DNA from: Rhodospira trueperi
Lineage (GTDB): Bacteria > Pseudomonadota > Alphaproteobacteria > Rhodospirillales > Rhodospirillaceae
Length of the DNA: 64,000 nucleotides
Assembly (NCBI RefSeq): GCF_900101965.1
Contig: NZ_FNAP01000014.1
Coordinates: 50,600 to 114,599, forward strand
Direction of reading: 5' to 3'
In this document: positions 33,104-41,683 of the stretch, piece by piece
Layout: each line of letters starts with the position of its first letter
Numbering within the stretch: the stretch's first letter is position 1
Notes under the pieces: model-generated
Seen by the model: only the letters and a program-made list of their open reading frames with translations
What the model was told of the DNA's origin: nothing
The model's database searches: none
Position numbers and translations under genes: made by a program

Positions 33104-33819
33104 CAGTACAGCTCCATCAGCTTTCGGTTGTCCTCGAGGTCGCTGGGCACTCCTTCCCAGATCATGGCCCCCGACTTCATGACAACGACGCGGTCGCTGA
33201 TCTTCAGGGCCTCGCGCACATTCTGCTCGACCAGCAGGATGGACAGCCCGTCCGTCTTCTGAAGCTGACGGATCGGCTGCAACAGGTCCTGGAACAGTTT
33301 CGGGGCCAACCCGATCGAGGGTTCGTCAAGCAGCAGGATGCGCGGACGGCTGAGCAGGGCGCGACCGATGGACACCATCTGCTGCTGACCGCCCGACAGG
33401 GTGCCGGCGCGGCGGTGCAGGAACTCCGTGATGGCCGGAAGGATGTCCAGCACCCATTCAATCCGGACTCGTTGCTCATGCCGAGGGAGGCCGGTTGCCC
33501 ACATCGCCATTCTGAGGGTTTCGCCCACCGTCAGGCTCGGGAAGACGCTGCGGCCTTCCGGCACCATCGCGAGGCCCTTGGCGACCAGGGCGCGAGGCTC
33601 GGCGTCGTCGACCGGGGCGTCATCGACCCGCACCTCGCCGGCGGACGGCCGCAGCAGGCCGAACAGCGTCTTCAACAACGTGGACTTGCCGGCGCCGTTG
33701 TGACCGATCAGGCACAGCACCTCGTTCTCGAGCAAGGCGATGTCCAGCCCGGTGATGATGGGCCGGCCGCCGTAGCCGACGACCAGGCCGCGACCTTCGA
33801 GTACCACCCGGTCCGTCAT
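33103..33819 (-). CDS. livF: Branched-chain-amino-acid-type ABC transporter ATPase LivF
   Basis: The 238-residue ATPase has Walker A GHNGAGKST, the signature LSGGQQQMVSIGRAL and Walker B ILLLDEPSIGLAP. The length and the short C-terminus without extension mark LivF. It energises uptake together with LivG. The substrate of this system may be a carboxylic acid rather than an amino acid, because it is encoded with catabolic CoA genes. Overlaps livG by 4 bp. Confidence 0.93.
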   Translation of the reverse strand: MTDRVVLEGRGLVVGYGGRPIITGLDIALLENEVLCLIGHNGAGKSTLLKTLFGLLRPSAGEVRVDDAPVDDAEPRALVAKGLAMVPEGRSVFPSLTVGETLRMAMWATGLPRHEQRVRIEWVLDILPAITEFLHRRAGTLSGGQQQMVSIGRALLSRPRILLLDEPSIGLAPKLFQDLLQPIRQLQKTDGLSILLVEQNVREALKISDRVVVMKSGAMIWEGVPSDLEDNRKLMELY

Positions 33820-34583
33820 GAGCGATCTCCGAAGTAGATGGCGGCCAGCGCGGGGTCCTCAAGCACCGTCTTCGGATCGTCGTCAGCCAGGAGCCTGCCG
33901 TGGTCGAGGAAAGCGATGCGGTCGGAGATGCCGATGACGATGTCCAGGTTGTGCTCGATGATGCAGACGGTCACGCCGGCGCTCACCTCCTCGCGTAGGA
34001 GCGCGAGGAAGAGTTCGTACGAGTGTGGGTCCAGCCCGGAGGCGGGTTCATCGAGCAGCCACAAACGGGCGTCGGTGGCCATGATCCGCGCCAGACTGAG
34101 GAACTTGCGTTCGGCATAGGCGAGATCCATGGCGCGCACGGCGCGCTTATCGGCGAGCCCGGTGCGCTCAAGCACGTGCCCGGCGCGTGCGCGGCGCTCC
34201 TTCAGCGGCGGACCGGACAGGCGGAACGGCAGCGCGTTCGGCTCCATCACGGTCAGGATGTTTTCCTCCACTGTCATCTCACTGAACAGGCGCAGATCCT
34301 GAAACGTGCGGGCGATGCCCAGCCGGGCGATCTGGTAAGGCTTGAGGCCGCCGATGTCGCGGCCGAGCCAGCGAACACTGCCGCCACTGCGCGGCAGGTG
34401 GCCGGTGATCAGGTTGAACAGCGTGGTCTTGCCGGCACCGTTCGGGCCGACCAGCGTGGTCACGATCCCGGCCCGAAGGTCCATCGTCACGTCCGCGACC
34501 GCCTTGACGCCGCCGAACCGCTTTTCCAGATGGCGAATCTCCAGCAGCGTCTCGCCCGCGTTGCGTGCGCCGTTCATCGTCAT
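33816..34583 (-). CDS. livG: Branched-chain-amino-acid-type ABC transporter ATPase LivG
   Basis: The 255-residue ATPase has Walker A GPNGAGKTTLFNLITG, the LivG-type signature MDLAYAERKFLSLARIM (degenerate LSGGQ) and Walker B LWLLDEPASGLDP. Its insert FSEMTVEENILTVMEP is typical. It pairs with LivF below LivH/LivM. Start ATG 34583 or, less likely, two codons later. Overlaps livM (34580-34583). Confidence 0.93.
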   Translation of the reverse strand: MTMNGARNAGETLLEIRHLEKRFGGVKAVADVTMDLRAGIVTTLVGPNGAGKTTLFNLITGHLPRSGGSVRWLGRDIGGLKPYQIARLGIARTFQDLRLFSEMTVEENILTVMEPNALPFRLSGPPLKERRARAGHVLERTGLADKRAVRAMDLAYAERKFLSLARIMATDARLWLLDEPASGLDPHSYELFLALLREEVSAGVTVCIIEHNLDIVIGISDRIAFLDHGRLLADDDPKTVLEDPALAAIYFGDRS

Positions 34584-35473
34584 GCCTCGCCCTCGCCGGT
34601 CTCTGCCCGCCCGCGACCGACGATGCCGCCGGGGCGGAAGATCATCAGCACGGCCATGCCCAGGCCGTACAGGATCTGCTGGATGGAGCCGATCTCTGTC
34701 TGCGGCAGGAAGCTAAGATAGCTGAGAGCCCCCGGCAGAATCAGCAGCAGGGCGGCGCCCACGATCGGCCCCAGTTGGGTGCCGGTGCCGCCGATGATGA
34801 CCATCGCCATGATCAGCACCGATGTATCGAGCATGAAGCTCTCGACGTTGATGAAGCTCATGTACGCGGCATAGAGCGAGCCGGCGATGGCGGCCAGCGC
34901 GGCGGAGATGACCACCGAGGTGGTCTTGATCAGGGCGATGTTCTTGCCGAACGCCAGAGCCGCCGATTCACTGTCGCGGATCGCCTTCAGGCTGCGCCCG
35001 AAACTGGAGCGCACGAGCAGTCGCGTGATGGCCACCACCGCCGCGAGGGTGACCAGCGACAGAATGAAGAAGCTGCCCGGGCTGTAGATCTCGAAGCCGG
35101 CGATGTCGACGGGCGGAATGCCGATCAGCCCGCCGATGCCGCCGGTGACCGCTTTCCACTCGGCGAACACGGTCACCGCGAGCACCTGCAAGCCCAGCGA
35201 GGCGGCGACGAAGTACTCCCCGCGCACCCTCAGGGCCGGCAGCGCCAGCAACAGCGACAGCGCGGCCGCGCACAGCATCGCCGTCGGCACCATGACGAAA
35301 ATCGAAGCGCTGAAATTGAGGGCCACCGAGGCGCCAGCGTAGGCCCCGGTCCCGAAGAAGACGGCATGGGCCAAGGAATAGATGCCCGCGTAGCCCATGA
35401 TGAAGTTCAGCGTCACTGCCAGGATCGCGTACAGCGAGATGAGGACGCCCAGATTGAGCAGATAGGCTTCCAC
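34580..35473 (-). CDS. livM: ABC transporter permease LivM
   Basis: The 297-residue inner-membrane permease starts at GTG 35473 with AGGAGG six bases upstream; no ATG fits. About nine hydrophobic segments are present. Family motifs include YSLAHAVFFGTGAYAGA, ALRVRGEYFVAASLGLQVL, GRSLKAIRDSESAALAFGKN and VIIGGTGTQLGPIVGAAL. It forms the translocation path with LivH. It lies 11 bp after livH. Confidence 0.93.
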   Translation of the reverse strand: MEAYLLNLGVLISLYAILAVTLNFIMGYAGIYSLAHAVFFGTGAYAGASVALNFSASIFVMVPTAMLCAAALSLLLALPALRVRGEYFVAASLGLQVLAVTVFAEWKAVTGGIGGLIGIPPVDIAGFEIYSPGSFFILSLVTLAAVVAITRLLVRSSFGRSLKAIRDSESAALAFGKNIALIKTTSVVISAALAAIAGSLYAAYMSFINVESFMLDTSVLIMAMVIIGGTGTQLGPIVGAALLLILPGALSYLSFLPQTEIGSIQQILYGLGMAVLMIFRPGGIVGRGRAETGEGEA

Positions 35474-35484
35474 CGGCGGCCTCC

Positions 35485-36354
35485 TCAACTGGTTGCGGCG
35501 CGGCCGAACAGGCCGGAGGGGCGCAACAGGATGAACAGGAACAGGATCGCGAACGTCACCGCTTCGGTCCATTGCGAGTCGAACTGGAGTAGCGCCAGGC
35601 TTTCCGCCAGTCCAAGGCCGAAACCGGCCACCAGGGCGCCGCCGATGCTGCCGATTCCGCCCACGATGGTGGCCGCCAACGAGATCAGCATGACGTGATG
35701 GCCGAGCGCCGGGTTGAGGCCCGCCGTGGCTCCGGTGATGACCGCGGCCGGCACCACGAGGAAGGAGCCCAATGCAAAGGCGTAGGTCGACAACAGGCGC
35801 GGACTGAGCCCGAAGACGCGGATCAGTTCCGGGTTGTCGGCCAGCGCCCGCAATCCCGTGCCGAGGTTGGTGCGGCGCAGGAAGAACCACAGGCCGAGGA
35901 AGAACACGCCGGCGCAGGCTACGGCAATCCAGGCCAGGGGCGAGACGTAAACCCCGTCCAGCACTTCCACCGATCGGCTGAGGGGCGTGGTGACGGTCAC
36001 GAAGCTGCGGCCGAACACCATGCCGACCAGATTCTGCACCGCGATGCCGATCCCGAAGGAGGCCACGAAGACGGTGAAGAACGAGCCCTCGTGGCGCTGG
36101 ATCGGGGCGTAAACCAGCCGGTCCATCAACACCCCGAATCCCACCGCGGCGACGGACGCTGCCAGCACACCGGCCGCCGTCCCGTAACCCTGACTCTCGA
36201 CGTAATAAAAGACGTATGCGGCCAGGACGAACGTGGCGCCGTGCGCGAAGTGGAAGATGCGGGTGCACCCGAAGATCAGCGAGAAACCGACGGCGGTGAG
36301 CGCATAGAGCGCGCCCACCTGAAGGCCGGTGATGGCGAGTTGAAGCCAGAGCAT
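35485..36354 (-). CDS. livH: ABC transporter permease LivH
   Basis: The 289-residue permease has motifs GLQVGALYALTAVGFSLIFGCTRIFHFAHGATFVLA at the front, MDRLVYAPIQRHEGSF and ATIVGGIGSIGGALVAGFGLGLAESL near the end. About eight membrane helices. Starts at ATG 36354, 9 bp after the substrate-binding-protein gene. Confidence 0.94.
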   Translation of the reverse strand: MLWLQLAITGLQVGALYALTAVGFSLIFGCTRIFHFAHGATFVLAAYVFYYVESQGYGTAAGVLAASVAAVGFGVLMDRLVYAPIQRHEGSFFTVFVASFGIGIAVQNLVGMVFGRSFVTVTTPLSRSVEVLDGVYVSPLAWIAVACAGVFFLGLWFFLRRTNLGTGLRALADNPELIRVFGLSPRLLSTYAFALGSFLVVPAAVITGATAGLNPALGHHVMLISLAATIVGGIGSIGGALVAGFGLGLAESLALLQFDSQWTEAVTFAILFLFILLRPSGLFGRAATS

Positions 36355-36363
36355 GGCGGCGGA

Positions 36364-37494
36364 TCAGTCAGCGACGTCGACCGTGGCGACGGGCTGGCCG
36401 GCACCGTCCGTCACGATGTTGATTTGAATCGGGGCCACCAGTGTTCCGTCGTCCTGGAAGGAGACCGTGCCGCCGACGAGGTCGAAGCTGTCCGTTGCCA
36501 TGCGCTCGGCCAGAAGGTTCGCCCCGGTGACCGCCTGGCCCTTGTCCTCGAGCGCGTGGGCAAGCAGGCCGAACAGTCGCACCGCGTTGTAGTAGTTGAC
36601 GTTGTAGGCGGTGGGCGCGCGCCCGTACTTGGCCGTGTAGTCGTCGACGAAGCGCTTGGTGACAGGGTCATCGGAGTCGTAGTCGACGCTCTGGGTGGTG
36701 TAGATCAGGCCCTCCGACTCGGGCAGCGCCAACGCCTCGGACACGGAATAGCCGGAGTAGGTGACCAGTTGCGCGTCGACTCCGTTGTCGCGCAGTTGCT
36801 TGACGATCTGAAGTTGCTGAGCCCCGTAGGAGGCGATGTAGACCGCATCCGGTTCGGCGGCCCGCACCTTCGCGGCGATCCCCGAGAACTGCTGTGCCGT
36901 GGTCGGCACGGACAAGGCGTCGACCAGGGTGCCGCCAACGGTCGGCAATTCGGTCTCCAGTTCGGTCCGGATCGCCTGACCGAGCGGGTCGTCGACATAA
37001 ATCAAGACGACGTTCTTCAGGCCCTCTTCCTCGACCAGATAGGGCACCAGCCCGCGCACCTCCAGATTGGCGAGCGGGATGACATTCCAGAAATATTCGC
37101 CAAGTTGGGCGAGGTCCGGGCCCACGCCGCCGCCGTTCACCGCCACCACCTGGTTGCGCTGGGCGAGGGTCGAGATCGCCTTGGAGACACCAGTGAACGC
37201 CGACAGCACGTACGGCACCTGATCGACATTGACCAGCTTGGTCATCCCGACCACGGCCCGTTGCGGTAGGGCCTGACTGTCCTCGTAGCGCAAGGACAGC
37301 TCGCCCGACAGCAGTTCGTCGGCATTGATATGGTCGACCGCCAGGTCGGCGCCCGACATGAAGATGTCGCCGTACGTCGCGTTCGGCCCGCTGAGCGGGA
37401 ACAACGCTCCGATCTGATGATCGGCGGCCTGGGATGGAAAGGCGGTGGCGAGGTGAAGGCCCGCGACCACTATGCAAAGCCGGAACGTGTTCAT
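36364..37494 (-). CDS. ABC transporter substrate-binding protein (LivK-like)
   Basis: The 376-residue periplasmic protein starts at ATG 37494 with a signal peptide (cleavage near SQAAD). The type I binding fold opens HQIGALFPLSGPNATYGDIFMSGADLAVDHIN, and a VVAVNGGGVGPDL linker follows. It captures the substrate for LivHMGF. It is the first gene of an eight-gene leftward operon ending in nitronate monooxygenase. The ligand pocket cannot be read from sequence; the catabolic neighbours suggest an organic acid. A tripartite GAATAG/CTATTC operator lies about 120 bp upstream. Confidence 0.9.
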   Translation of the reverse strand: MNTFRLCIVVAGLHLATAFPSQAADHQIGALFPLSGPNATYGDIFMSGADLAVDHINADELLSGELSLRYEDSQALPQRAVVGMTKLVNVDQVPYVLSAFTGVSKAISTLAQRNQVVAVNGGGVGPDLAQLGEYFWNVIPLANLEVRGLVPYLVEEEGLKNVVLIYVDDPLGQAIRTELETELPTVGGTLVDALSVPTTAQQFSGIAAKVRAAEPDAVYIASYGAQQLQIVKQLRDNGVDAQLVTYSGYSVSEALALPESEGLIYTTQSVDYDSDDPVTKRFVDDYTAKYGRAPTAYNVNYYNAVRLFGLLAHALEDKGQAVTGANLLAERMATDSFDLVGGTVSFQDDGTLVAPIQINIVTDGAGQPVATVDVAD

Positions 37495-37611
37495 GCTGTC
37501 ATCCTCCCGTGCTGCCGCCGGTCGTTGCCGGACGGCTCCGTTTGCCCAAGGGGGGGCGGGGGGGGCGGGCATCCGCTCGATCCACCTCGCTCCACGCCAT
37601 GGGCGCTTTCT

Positions 37612-37642
37612 GAATAGAGAATGCTATTCCGAATAGAGAATG
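37612..37642. promoter_or_regulatory. Tripartite GAATAG/CTATTC operator upstream of the ABC-transporter operon
   Basis: GAATAG (37612-37617), CTATTC (37624-37629) and GAATAG (37631-37636) form two overlapping palindromes: GAATAG-N6-CTATTC and CTATTC-N-GAATAG. A 12-bp direct repeat GAATAGAGAATG is at 37612 and 37631. The core CTATTCCGAAT is matched 9/11 by CTATACAGAAT before the acyl-CoA dehydrogenase gene. Likely the site of the neighbouring IclR regulator. Confidence 0.6.
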
Positions 37643-37851
37643 TCAAAGCCTTTCGGGTCGATCTGTCGCATCATCGACAAATCTGCGGCGCGGGGCCGAG
37701 GGGGGGCGGACCAGCACCGGCCCGGCCACCGGGGACGCGACGGACAGGGTCCCGCGTTGACCAGGGTCGACCCGCTCGGCCTCCAATCGCAAGAAGATGG
37801 CCGGGACGGCCTGGAGGCGCCCGTCTTCTCCCCTTTGGCACGTCGGGTGAT
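37643..37851. other. Spacer between operator and SDR gene end
   Basis: About 210 bp, upstream promoter side of the ABC operon. No gene supported. Beside it a G-rich tract (37550-37569) lies between the operator and the substrate-binding-protein start; on the minus, coding strand this is C-rich leader. Confidence 0.4.
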
Positions 37852-38772
37852 TCAGACCGGATCCCAGCAGAACACGTCGGCCGAGACCTCCAGCGGCTGG
37901 AAGTTGGCCTTCAAGGCCGGAATGGCGTGGGTGTCTACGCTATCGATGGTCCACCCCTCATCCCGATGCACCGACCGCACGGGGCGCGGCTGCGACATCA
38001 GGAAGATCTCGTTGTTGCGTACCGCGAAGATCTGGCCGGTCACGTGGGTGGCGGCGTCCGAGGCGAGCCAGAGCGCGAGCGGGGCGATCTTTTCCGGCAC
38101 CATCAGCTTCATCTGCTCCACGCGCAGTTCCTGCTCGAGACTGTCGACCTTGATGGACGAGGTCATGCGACTCCATGCGAAGGGGGCGATGCAGTTCGAT
38201 CGGATATTCCAGCGGGCAAGGTCCAGCGCCATCGATTTCGACAGCGCCGCGACGCCCAGCTTCGCGGCGGAGTAGTTCGCCTGCGCCAGGTTGCCGATCA
38301 GCCCCGAGGTCGACGTCATGTGGATCATGGCGCCGGATTTCTGCTCGCGGAAGACGTCCGCCGCGGCACGGCTGACATTGAAGGTGCCGTAGAGATGGAC
38401 CTTCACCACCGCGTCGAAATCCTCGTAGCTCATTTTGTGGAAGAAACAGTCCCTCAGGATGCCGGCGTTGTTGATCACGGCATCAAGGCGGCCGAAGGCG
38501 TCTGTCGCCTGCCGGATCATCCGAGCCGCGCCCTCGCGGTCCGACACGTCGTCGCCATTGGCGATCGCCCGGCCGCCCGCTCTCTCGATCTCAGTCACGG
38601 CGCTCTGCGCGGCCTCGCTGCTCTCGCGTTCGCCCCCAAGCGTCGCGCCAAGATCGTTGACCAGCACGCTGGCGCCCGCCTTCGCGGCTTCGATGGCGAT
38701 GGCGCGGCCGATTCCGCCACCGGCGCCGGTCACGAGAACGGCCTTGCCGTCGAGGGGGTTGGATTTGGACAT
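37852..38772 (-). CDS. Short-chain dehydrogenase/reductase (MFE-2-like)
   Basis: The 306-residue cytosolic enzyme has a Rossmann motif VLVTGAGGGIGRAIAIEAA, DDVSDREGAARM, NNAGILRDCFFHKMSYEDFDAVVKVHLYGTFNVSRAA and the catalytic Tyr-x3-Lys in NYSAAKLGVAALSKSMALDLA. The NAGILRD(x)SF and HLxGTF patterns are close to the (3R)-hydroxyacyl-CoA dehydrogenase domain of peroxisomal multifunctional enzyme 2. It probably oxidises a 3-hydroxyacyl-CoA made by a MaoC hydratase. It is 34 bp downstream of the IclR gene in the same direction. Confidence 0.88.
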   Translation of the reverse strand: MSKSNPLDGKAVLVTGAGGGIGRAIAIEAAKAGASVLVNDLGATLGGERESSEAAQSAVTEIERAGGRAIANGDDVSDREGAARMIRQATDAFGRLDAVINNAGILRDCFFHKMSYEDFDAVVKVHLYGTFNVSRAAADVFREQKSGAMIHMTSTSGLIGNLAQANYSAAKLGVAALSKSMALDLARWNIRSNCIAPFAWSRMTSSIKVDSLEQELRVEQMKLMVPEKIAPLALWLASDAATHVTGQIFAVRNNEIFLMSQPRPVRSVHRDEGWTIDSVDTHAIPALKANFQPLEVSADVFCWDPV

Positions 38773-38806
38773 GGTTCCTCCGTGATGTCAGGGTTCAAGG
38801 GCGCGG

Positions 38807-39604
38807 TCAGGGATCGCCCGGGCCTGGACCGGGCCCGAAAACGCAGCGCTCGATCCGCAGCCCGGCCTCGGCGAGTGCCCGGCCCACGGTGACGAGATTC
38901 TCGCTGTCGTGCTGGCCGGCGATGGTGATGCTGCTCAATCCCAGGCGGGGGACGCCGTCGGCATCCCGGGCGAGGCTTGCCACAATCTCGAGCCCGCGAA
39001 AGAGGTTGCCATGGTCGAAGGCCATGCGAGTCTCGCGGGCCTCCTGGACATCCGCCCAATAGGCCTCAAAACCGGGCTCGGCCTGCCAATGCACGGACTC
39101 ATAGCCGGCCCGCGTCGTCGCACGGTCTAATCCGCGCGCCGCCGCATAGACACGTCCAACCGCCCCCACGAACACCGGCAGGCGGCTTTCGCGGGCGATG
39201 GAGGCCTGCACAATGCGTGGCGCGGCGATCCGGTCGATCAGAACGATCCGCTCCTTCGCGGTGATCTGCCACAAAGCGATCATCACCTGGTGGGTCTGCG
39301 CGATTTCCATCAGGGCGGGCCGGATCAATGCCGCGGGGCTTGCGCCCAGGAGCGGTGAAACGAACTCCAGCAGCCCCATGCCGATCCGGTAGGTCTTGGC
39401 GACGCCGTCGAAGGTCACAAGCCCCTCGTGGCTCAGCGTCCTGAGGATGTTGAAGGCCGAGGAAACGTTCATGCCCGTTTCGCGCGCGATCTGAGTCGCG
39501 CCGAGCGGCTGTCCGCGCTCGGCCAGCACCCGCAGGATGAGGGCCGCGTTCTGGACGGCTGGAACGAGTTTTTGACGTAGCTCATCAGGCATGATATTTC
39601 CCAT
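38807..39604 (-). CDS. IclR-family transcriptional regulator
   Basis: The 265-residue protein has an N-terminal winged HTH (about 10-75: AALILRVLAERGQPLGATQIARETGMNVSSAFNILRTLSHEGLV). A C-terminal IclR effector domain (about 80-255) includes the AFVG/LPVFVGAVGRVYAAA loop and the helix DVQEARETRMAFDHGN. IclR proteins bind small acids or acyl-CoAs and act as repressor or activator. It is divergent from the acyl-CoA dehydrogenase operon (83 bp gap), and similar palindromes occur in that gap and before the ABC operon. ATG 39604 used; ATG 39592 is possible. Confidence 0.9.
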   Translation of the reverse strand: MGNIMPDELRQKLVPAVQNAALILRVLAERGQPLGATQIARETGMNVSSAFNILRTLSHEGLVTFDGVAKTYRIGMGLLEFVSPLLGASPAALIRPALMEIAQTHQVMIALWQITAKERIVLIDRIAAPRIVQASIARESRLPVFVGAVGRVYAAARGLDRATTRAGYESVHWQAEPGFEAYWADVQEARETRMAFDHGNLFRGLEIVASLARDADGVPRLGLSSITIAGQHDSENLVTVGRALAEAGLRIERCVFGPGPGPGDP

Positions 39605-39615
39605 GACGAATGATG

Positions 39616-39632
39616 TTCACTATACAGAATGA
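39616..39632. promoter_or_regulatory. Candidate IclR operator between iclR and acyl-CoA dehydrogenase
   Basis: TTCACTATACAGAATGA contains CTATACAGAAT, matching 9 of 11 bases of CTATTCCGAAT in the operator at 37612-37642. It lies 12 bp from the iclR start and 55 bp from the dehydrogenase start, in the divergent promoter region. Confidence 0.5.
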
Positions 39633-39686
39633 CGGCTGTCGAATCAAGAGTGCCCCGGAAAGGGCGTGATGACGAGGAGGAGCGGG

Positions 39687-40853
39687 ATGGCCATGGGCGT
39701 GGACAACGATGTTTTCGAGCAATTGGTTGAAACGGTCGGCCGGTTTACACGGGAACGGCTGATCCCGGCGGAGCGCCAGGTTGAGTCCGAGCACGAGATC
39801 CCCGACGACATCGTCATGCAGATGAAGGAGATGGGCCTGTTCGGCCTGTCGACGCCCGAAGCGTATGGCGGGATCGGGCTGAGCGCGGCGCAGGAGGCCA
39901 AGCTGATCGAAACGCTGTGCTACGCCTCGCTCACCTTTCGGTCTTTGATCGGAACCAATGTGGGCATCGGCTCGCAGGGGATCGTCATGGACGGCACGCC
40001 CGAGCAGAAACAGGATTGGCTGCCCCGCATCGCCAGCGGCGAGATTATCACCTCGTTTGCACTGACCGAGCCCGACCACGGGTCCGACGCCGCCGGCATC
40101 CGCACAAGGGCCCGGCGCGACGGGTCGGACTATGTGCTCGACGGCACCAAGCGCTACATTACCAATGCGGTTCGCGCCGGGGTCTTCACCGTGATCGCCC
40201 GAACCGATCCGGATCAGCCGGGAGCGGACGGTCTGACCGCCTTCATCGTGCCGGCGGGGACACCCGGCATCACCGTGGCCAGCCCCGACCGCAAGATGGG
40301 CCAGAACGGCACCACGACCTCGGACGTGATCTTCGAAGACGTGCGCGTTCCCGAAAGCGCAATCATCGGCGGGCCGAGCATGCTCAATCGCGGGTTTCGC
40401 ACCGCCATGAAGGTGCTTGACCGCGGGCGCATTCATATCGGCGCGATGGCCGTCGGTCAGGCGCAACGGATGCTGGATATCGCGACCGACTACGCGCTGG
40501 ACCGCAAGCAGTTCGGAAAACCCATCGGCGAGCACCAGCTCGTGCAGGGCATGCTGGCCGACTGCCAGGCCGAGTTGCAGGCGGGCCGGGCCCTGGTGCG
40601 CGCCACCGCCGAGACGTACGACCAGGAGGGCAAGGCGATCCTTGAGGCCTCCTGCACGAAGTATTTCTGCACCGAAATGGCCGGCCGTGTGGCTGATCGG
40701 GCGCTGCAGATCCATGGCGGCGCCGGCTACATGGCCGAATACGATATCGAGCGGCTCTACCGCGATATCCGCCTGTTGCGGATCTATGAGGGCACCAGCC
40801 AGATCCAGCAGATCGTCATCGCGCGCCGCACCCTGGCCGCCCGTGCCGCCTGA
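39687..40853 (+). CDS. Acyl-CoA dehydrogenase
   Basis: The 388-residue FAD enzyme starts at ATG 39687 with GAGGAGG upstream. Features are ETLCYASLTFRSLIGTNVGIGSQGI, the ITSFALTEPDHGSDAAGIRTRA FAD-site signature, RAFGKPIG-type DRKQFGKPIGEHQLVQGMLAD and RLLRIYEGTSQIQQIVIARR, whose Glu (YEGT) is the catalytic base. It desaturates the acyl-CoA at C2-C3, passing electrons to ETF. First gene of the eight-gene rightward operon. Confidence 0.94.
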   Translation: MAMGVDNDVFEQLVETVGRFTRERLIPAERQVESEHEIPDDIVMQMKEMGLFGLSTPEAYGGIGLSAAQEAKLIETLCYASLTFRSLIGTNVGIGSQGIVMDGTPEQKQDWLPRIASGEIITSFALTEPDHGSDAAGIRTRARRDGSDYVLDGTKRYITNAVRAGVFTVIARTDPDQPGADGLTAFIVPAGTPGITVASPDRKMGQNGTTTSDVIFEDVRVPESAIIGGPSMLNRGFRTAMKVLDRGRIHIGAMAVGQAQRMLDIATDYALDRKQFGKPIGEHQLVQGMLADCQAELQAGRALVRATAETYDQEGKAILEASCTKYFCTEMAGRVADRALQIHGGAGYMAEYDIERLYRDIRLLRIYEGTSQIQQIVIARRTLAARAA

Positions 40854-40862
40854 GGGGACCGC

Positions 40863-41306
40863 ATGACCGACCAACGGCCACGGCGTCCCGACGAGATGCC
40901 GCCCACCTCGACCTTCACCCGCCATTCCGGGATTCGCCCGGTGTCGGTCACGCCCGATCTCGTCGTCTACGAGATGCCGGTGACCGAGACGCAGACCAAC
41001 CGAAACGGGGTGCTGCACGGCGGCGCGATCATGACGCTGGCCGACGCGGCGGCGGGTAGCGCGGCCTTCATCAACATCCCGGCGGACAAATCGAACACCA
41101 CGGTGGAGAGCAAGACCAACTTCCTGCGGGCGGTGCGGGTCGGCGACGTGCTCACGGCGCGCTGCACACCCCTCCATCGGGGCCGCACGGTGATGGTGTT
41201 CCAGATCGAAATGACGCGCGGGGACGGCAAGATCGCCGCGATGTCGACCCAGACGCACATGGTGATCGACTGGAACGGCAAACGGACAAAGGGAGGACAA
41301 GAATGA
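40863..41306 (+). CDS. PaaI-type thioesterase (hot-dog)
   Basis: The 147-residue protein has the PaaI/HotDog ACOT core QTNRNGVLHGGAIMTLADAAAGSAA. NGVLHGGAIMTLADxA carries the Asn, His and Asp typical of PaaI thioesterases, followed by VESKTNFLRAVRVGDVL. It likely releases CoA from dead-end acyl-CoA intermediates. It lies 9 bp after the dehydrogenase and overlaps the DUF35 gene by 4 bp. Confidence 0.88.
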   Translation: MTDQRPRRPDEMPPTSTFTRHSGIRPVSVTPDLVVYEMPVTETQTNRNGVLHGGAIMTLADAAAGSAAFINIPADKSNTTVESKTNFLRAVRVGDVLTARCTPLHRGRTVMVFQIEMTRGDGKIAAMSTQTHMVIDWNGKRTKGGQE

Positions 41307-41683
41307 GCAACACGGGAACCCCGCCACTCGGGCCGCAGGCGGCCTACGAGCGATACCTGACCGAGGGTCGTTTCATGATCCAGCGCGCGAAAAGCACCGG
41401 CGAGCATGTCTTCTACCCCCGCGTCACGACGCCGTCGGGGGCGACGGATCTCGAATGGGTGCCGGCGGCGGGGACCGGTCGGGTCTACGCGATCACGGTC
41501 ACTCGTGGCCGGTCTGGCTCCTACAACGTTGCGCTGATCCAGCTCGACGAAGGCGTGCGGATGATGTCGACCCTGCCGGATGTCGAGACCGCGCCCATCG
41601 GCGCCCGTGTCCGCGCGCGCATCGAGGCCGCGGGTGAAGGCCCGCGCGTGGTTTTCGACCTGATCGAGGAGAGCGCGGCATGA
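41303..41683 (+). CDS. DUF35/OB-fold protein lacking the zinc ribbon cysteines
   Basis: The 126-residue protein matches the DUF35 layout: an N-terminal helix (YERYLTEGRFMIQRAKSTGEHVFYPR), then an OB fold (GRVYAITVTRGRSGSYNVALIQLDEGVRMMSTL, GARVRARIEA). In most members the segment after the helix is a rubredoxin-like CxxC..CxxC ribbon. Here no cysteine is present at all, so zinc is not bound. DUF35 proteins associate with SCPx-type thiolases and complete the active site of aldolase complexes such as Ltp2-DUF35. It is coupled to the thiolase gene by a 4-bp overlap. Confidence 0.8.
   Translation: MSNTGTPPLGPQAAYERYLTEGRFMIQRAKSTGEHVFYPRVTTPSGATDLEWVPAAGTGRVYAITVTRGRSGSYNVALIQLDEGVRMMSTLPDVETAPIGARVRARIEAAGEGPRVVFDLIEESAA

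Noticed and set aside
34580..36268. A long minus-strand frame that appeared to fuse livM with the region of livH.
   Set aside because: livM starts at GTG 35473 with AGGAGG; the remainder is livH read in the wrong frame.
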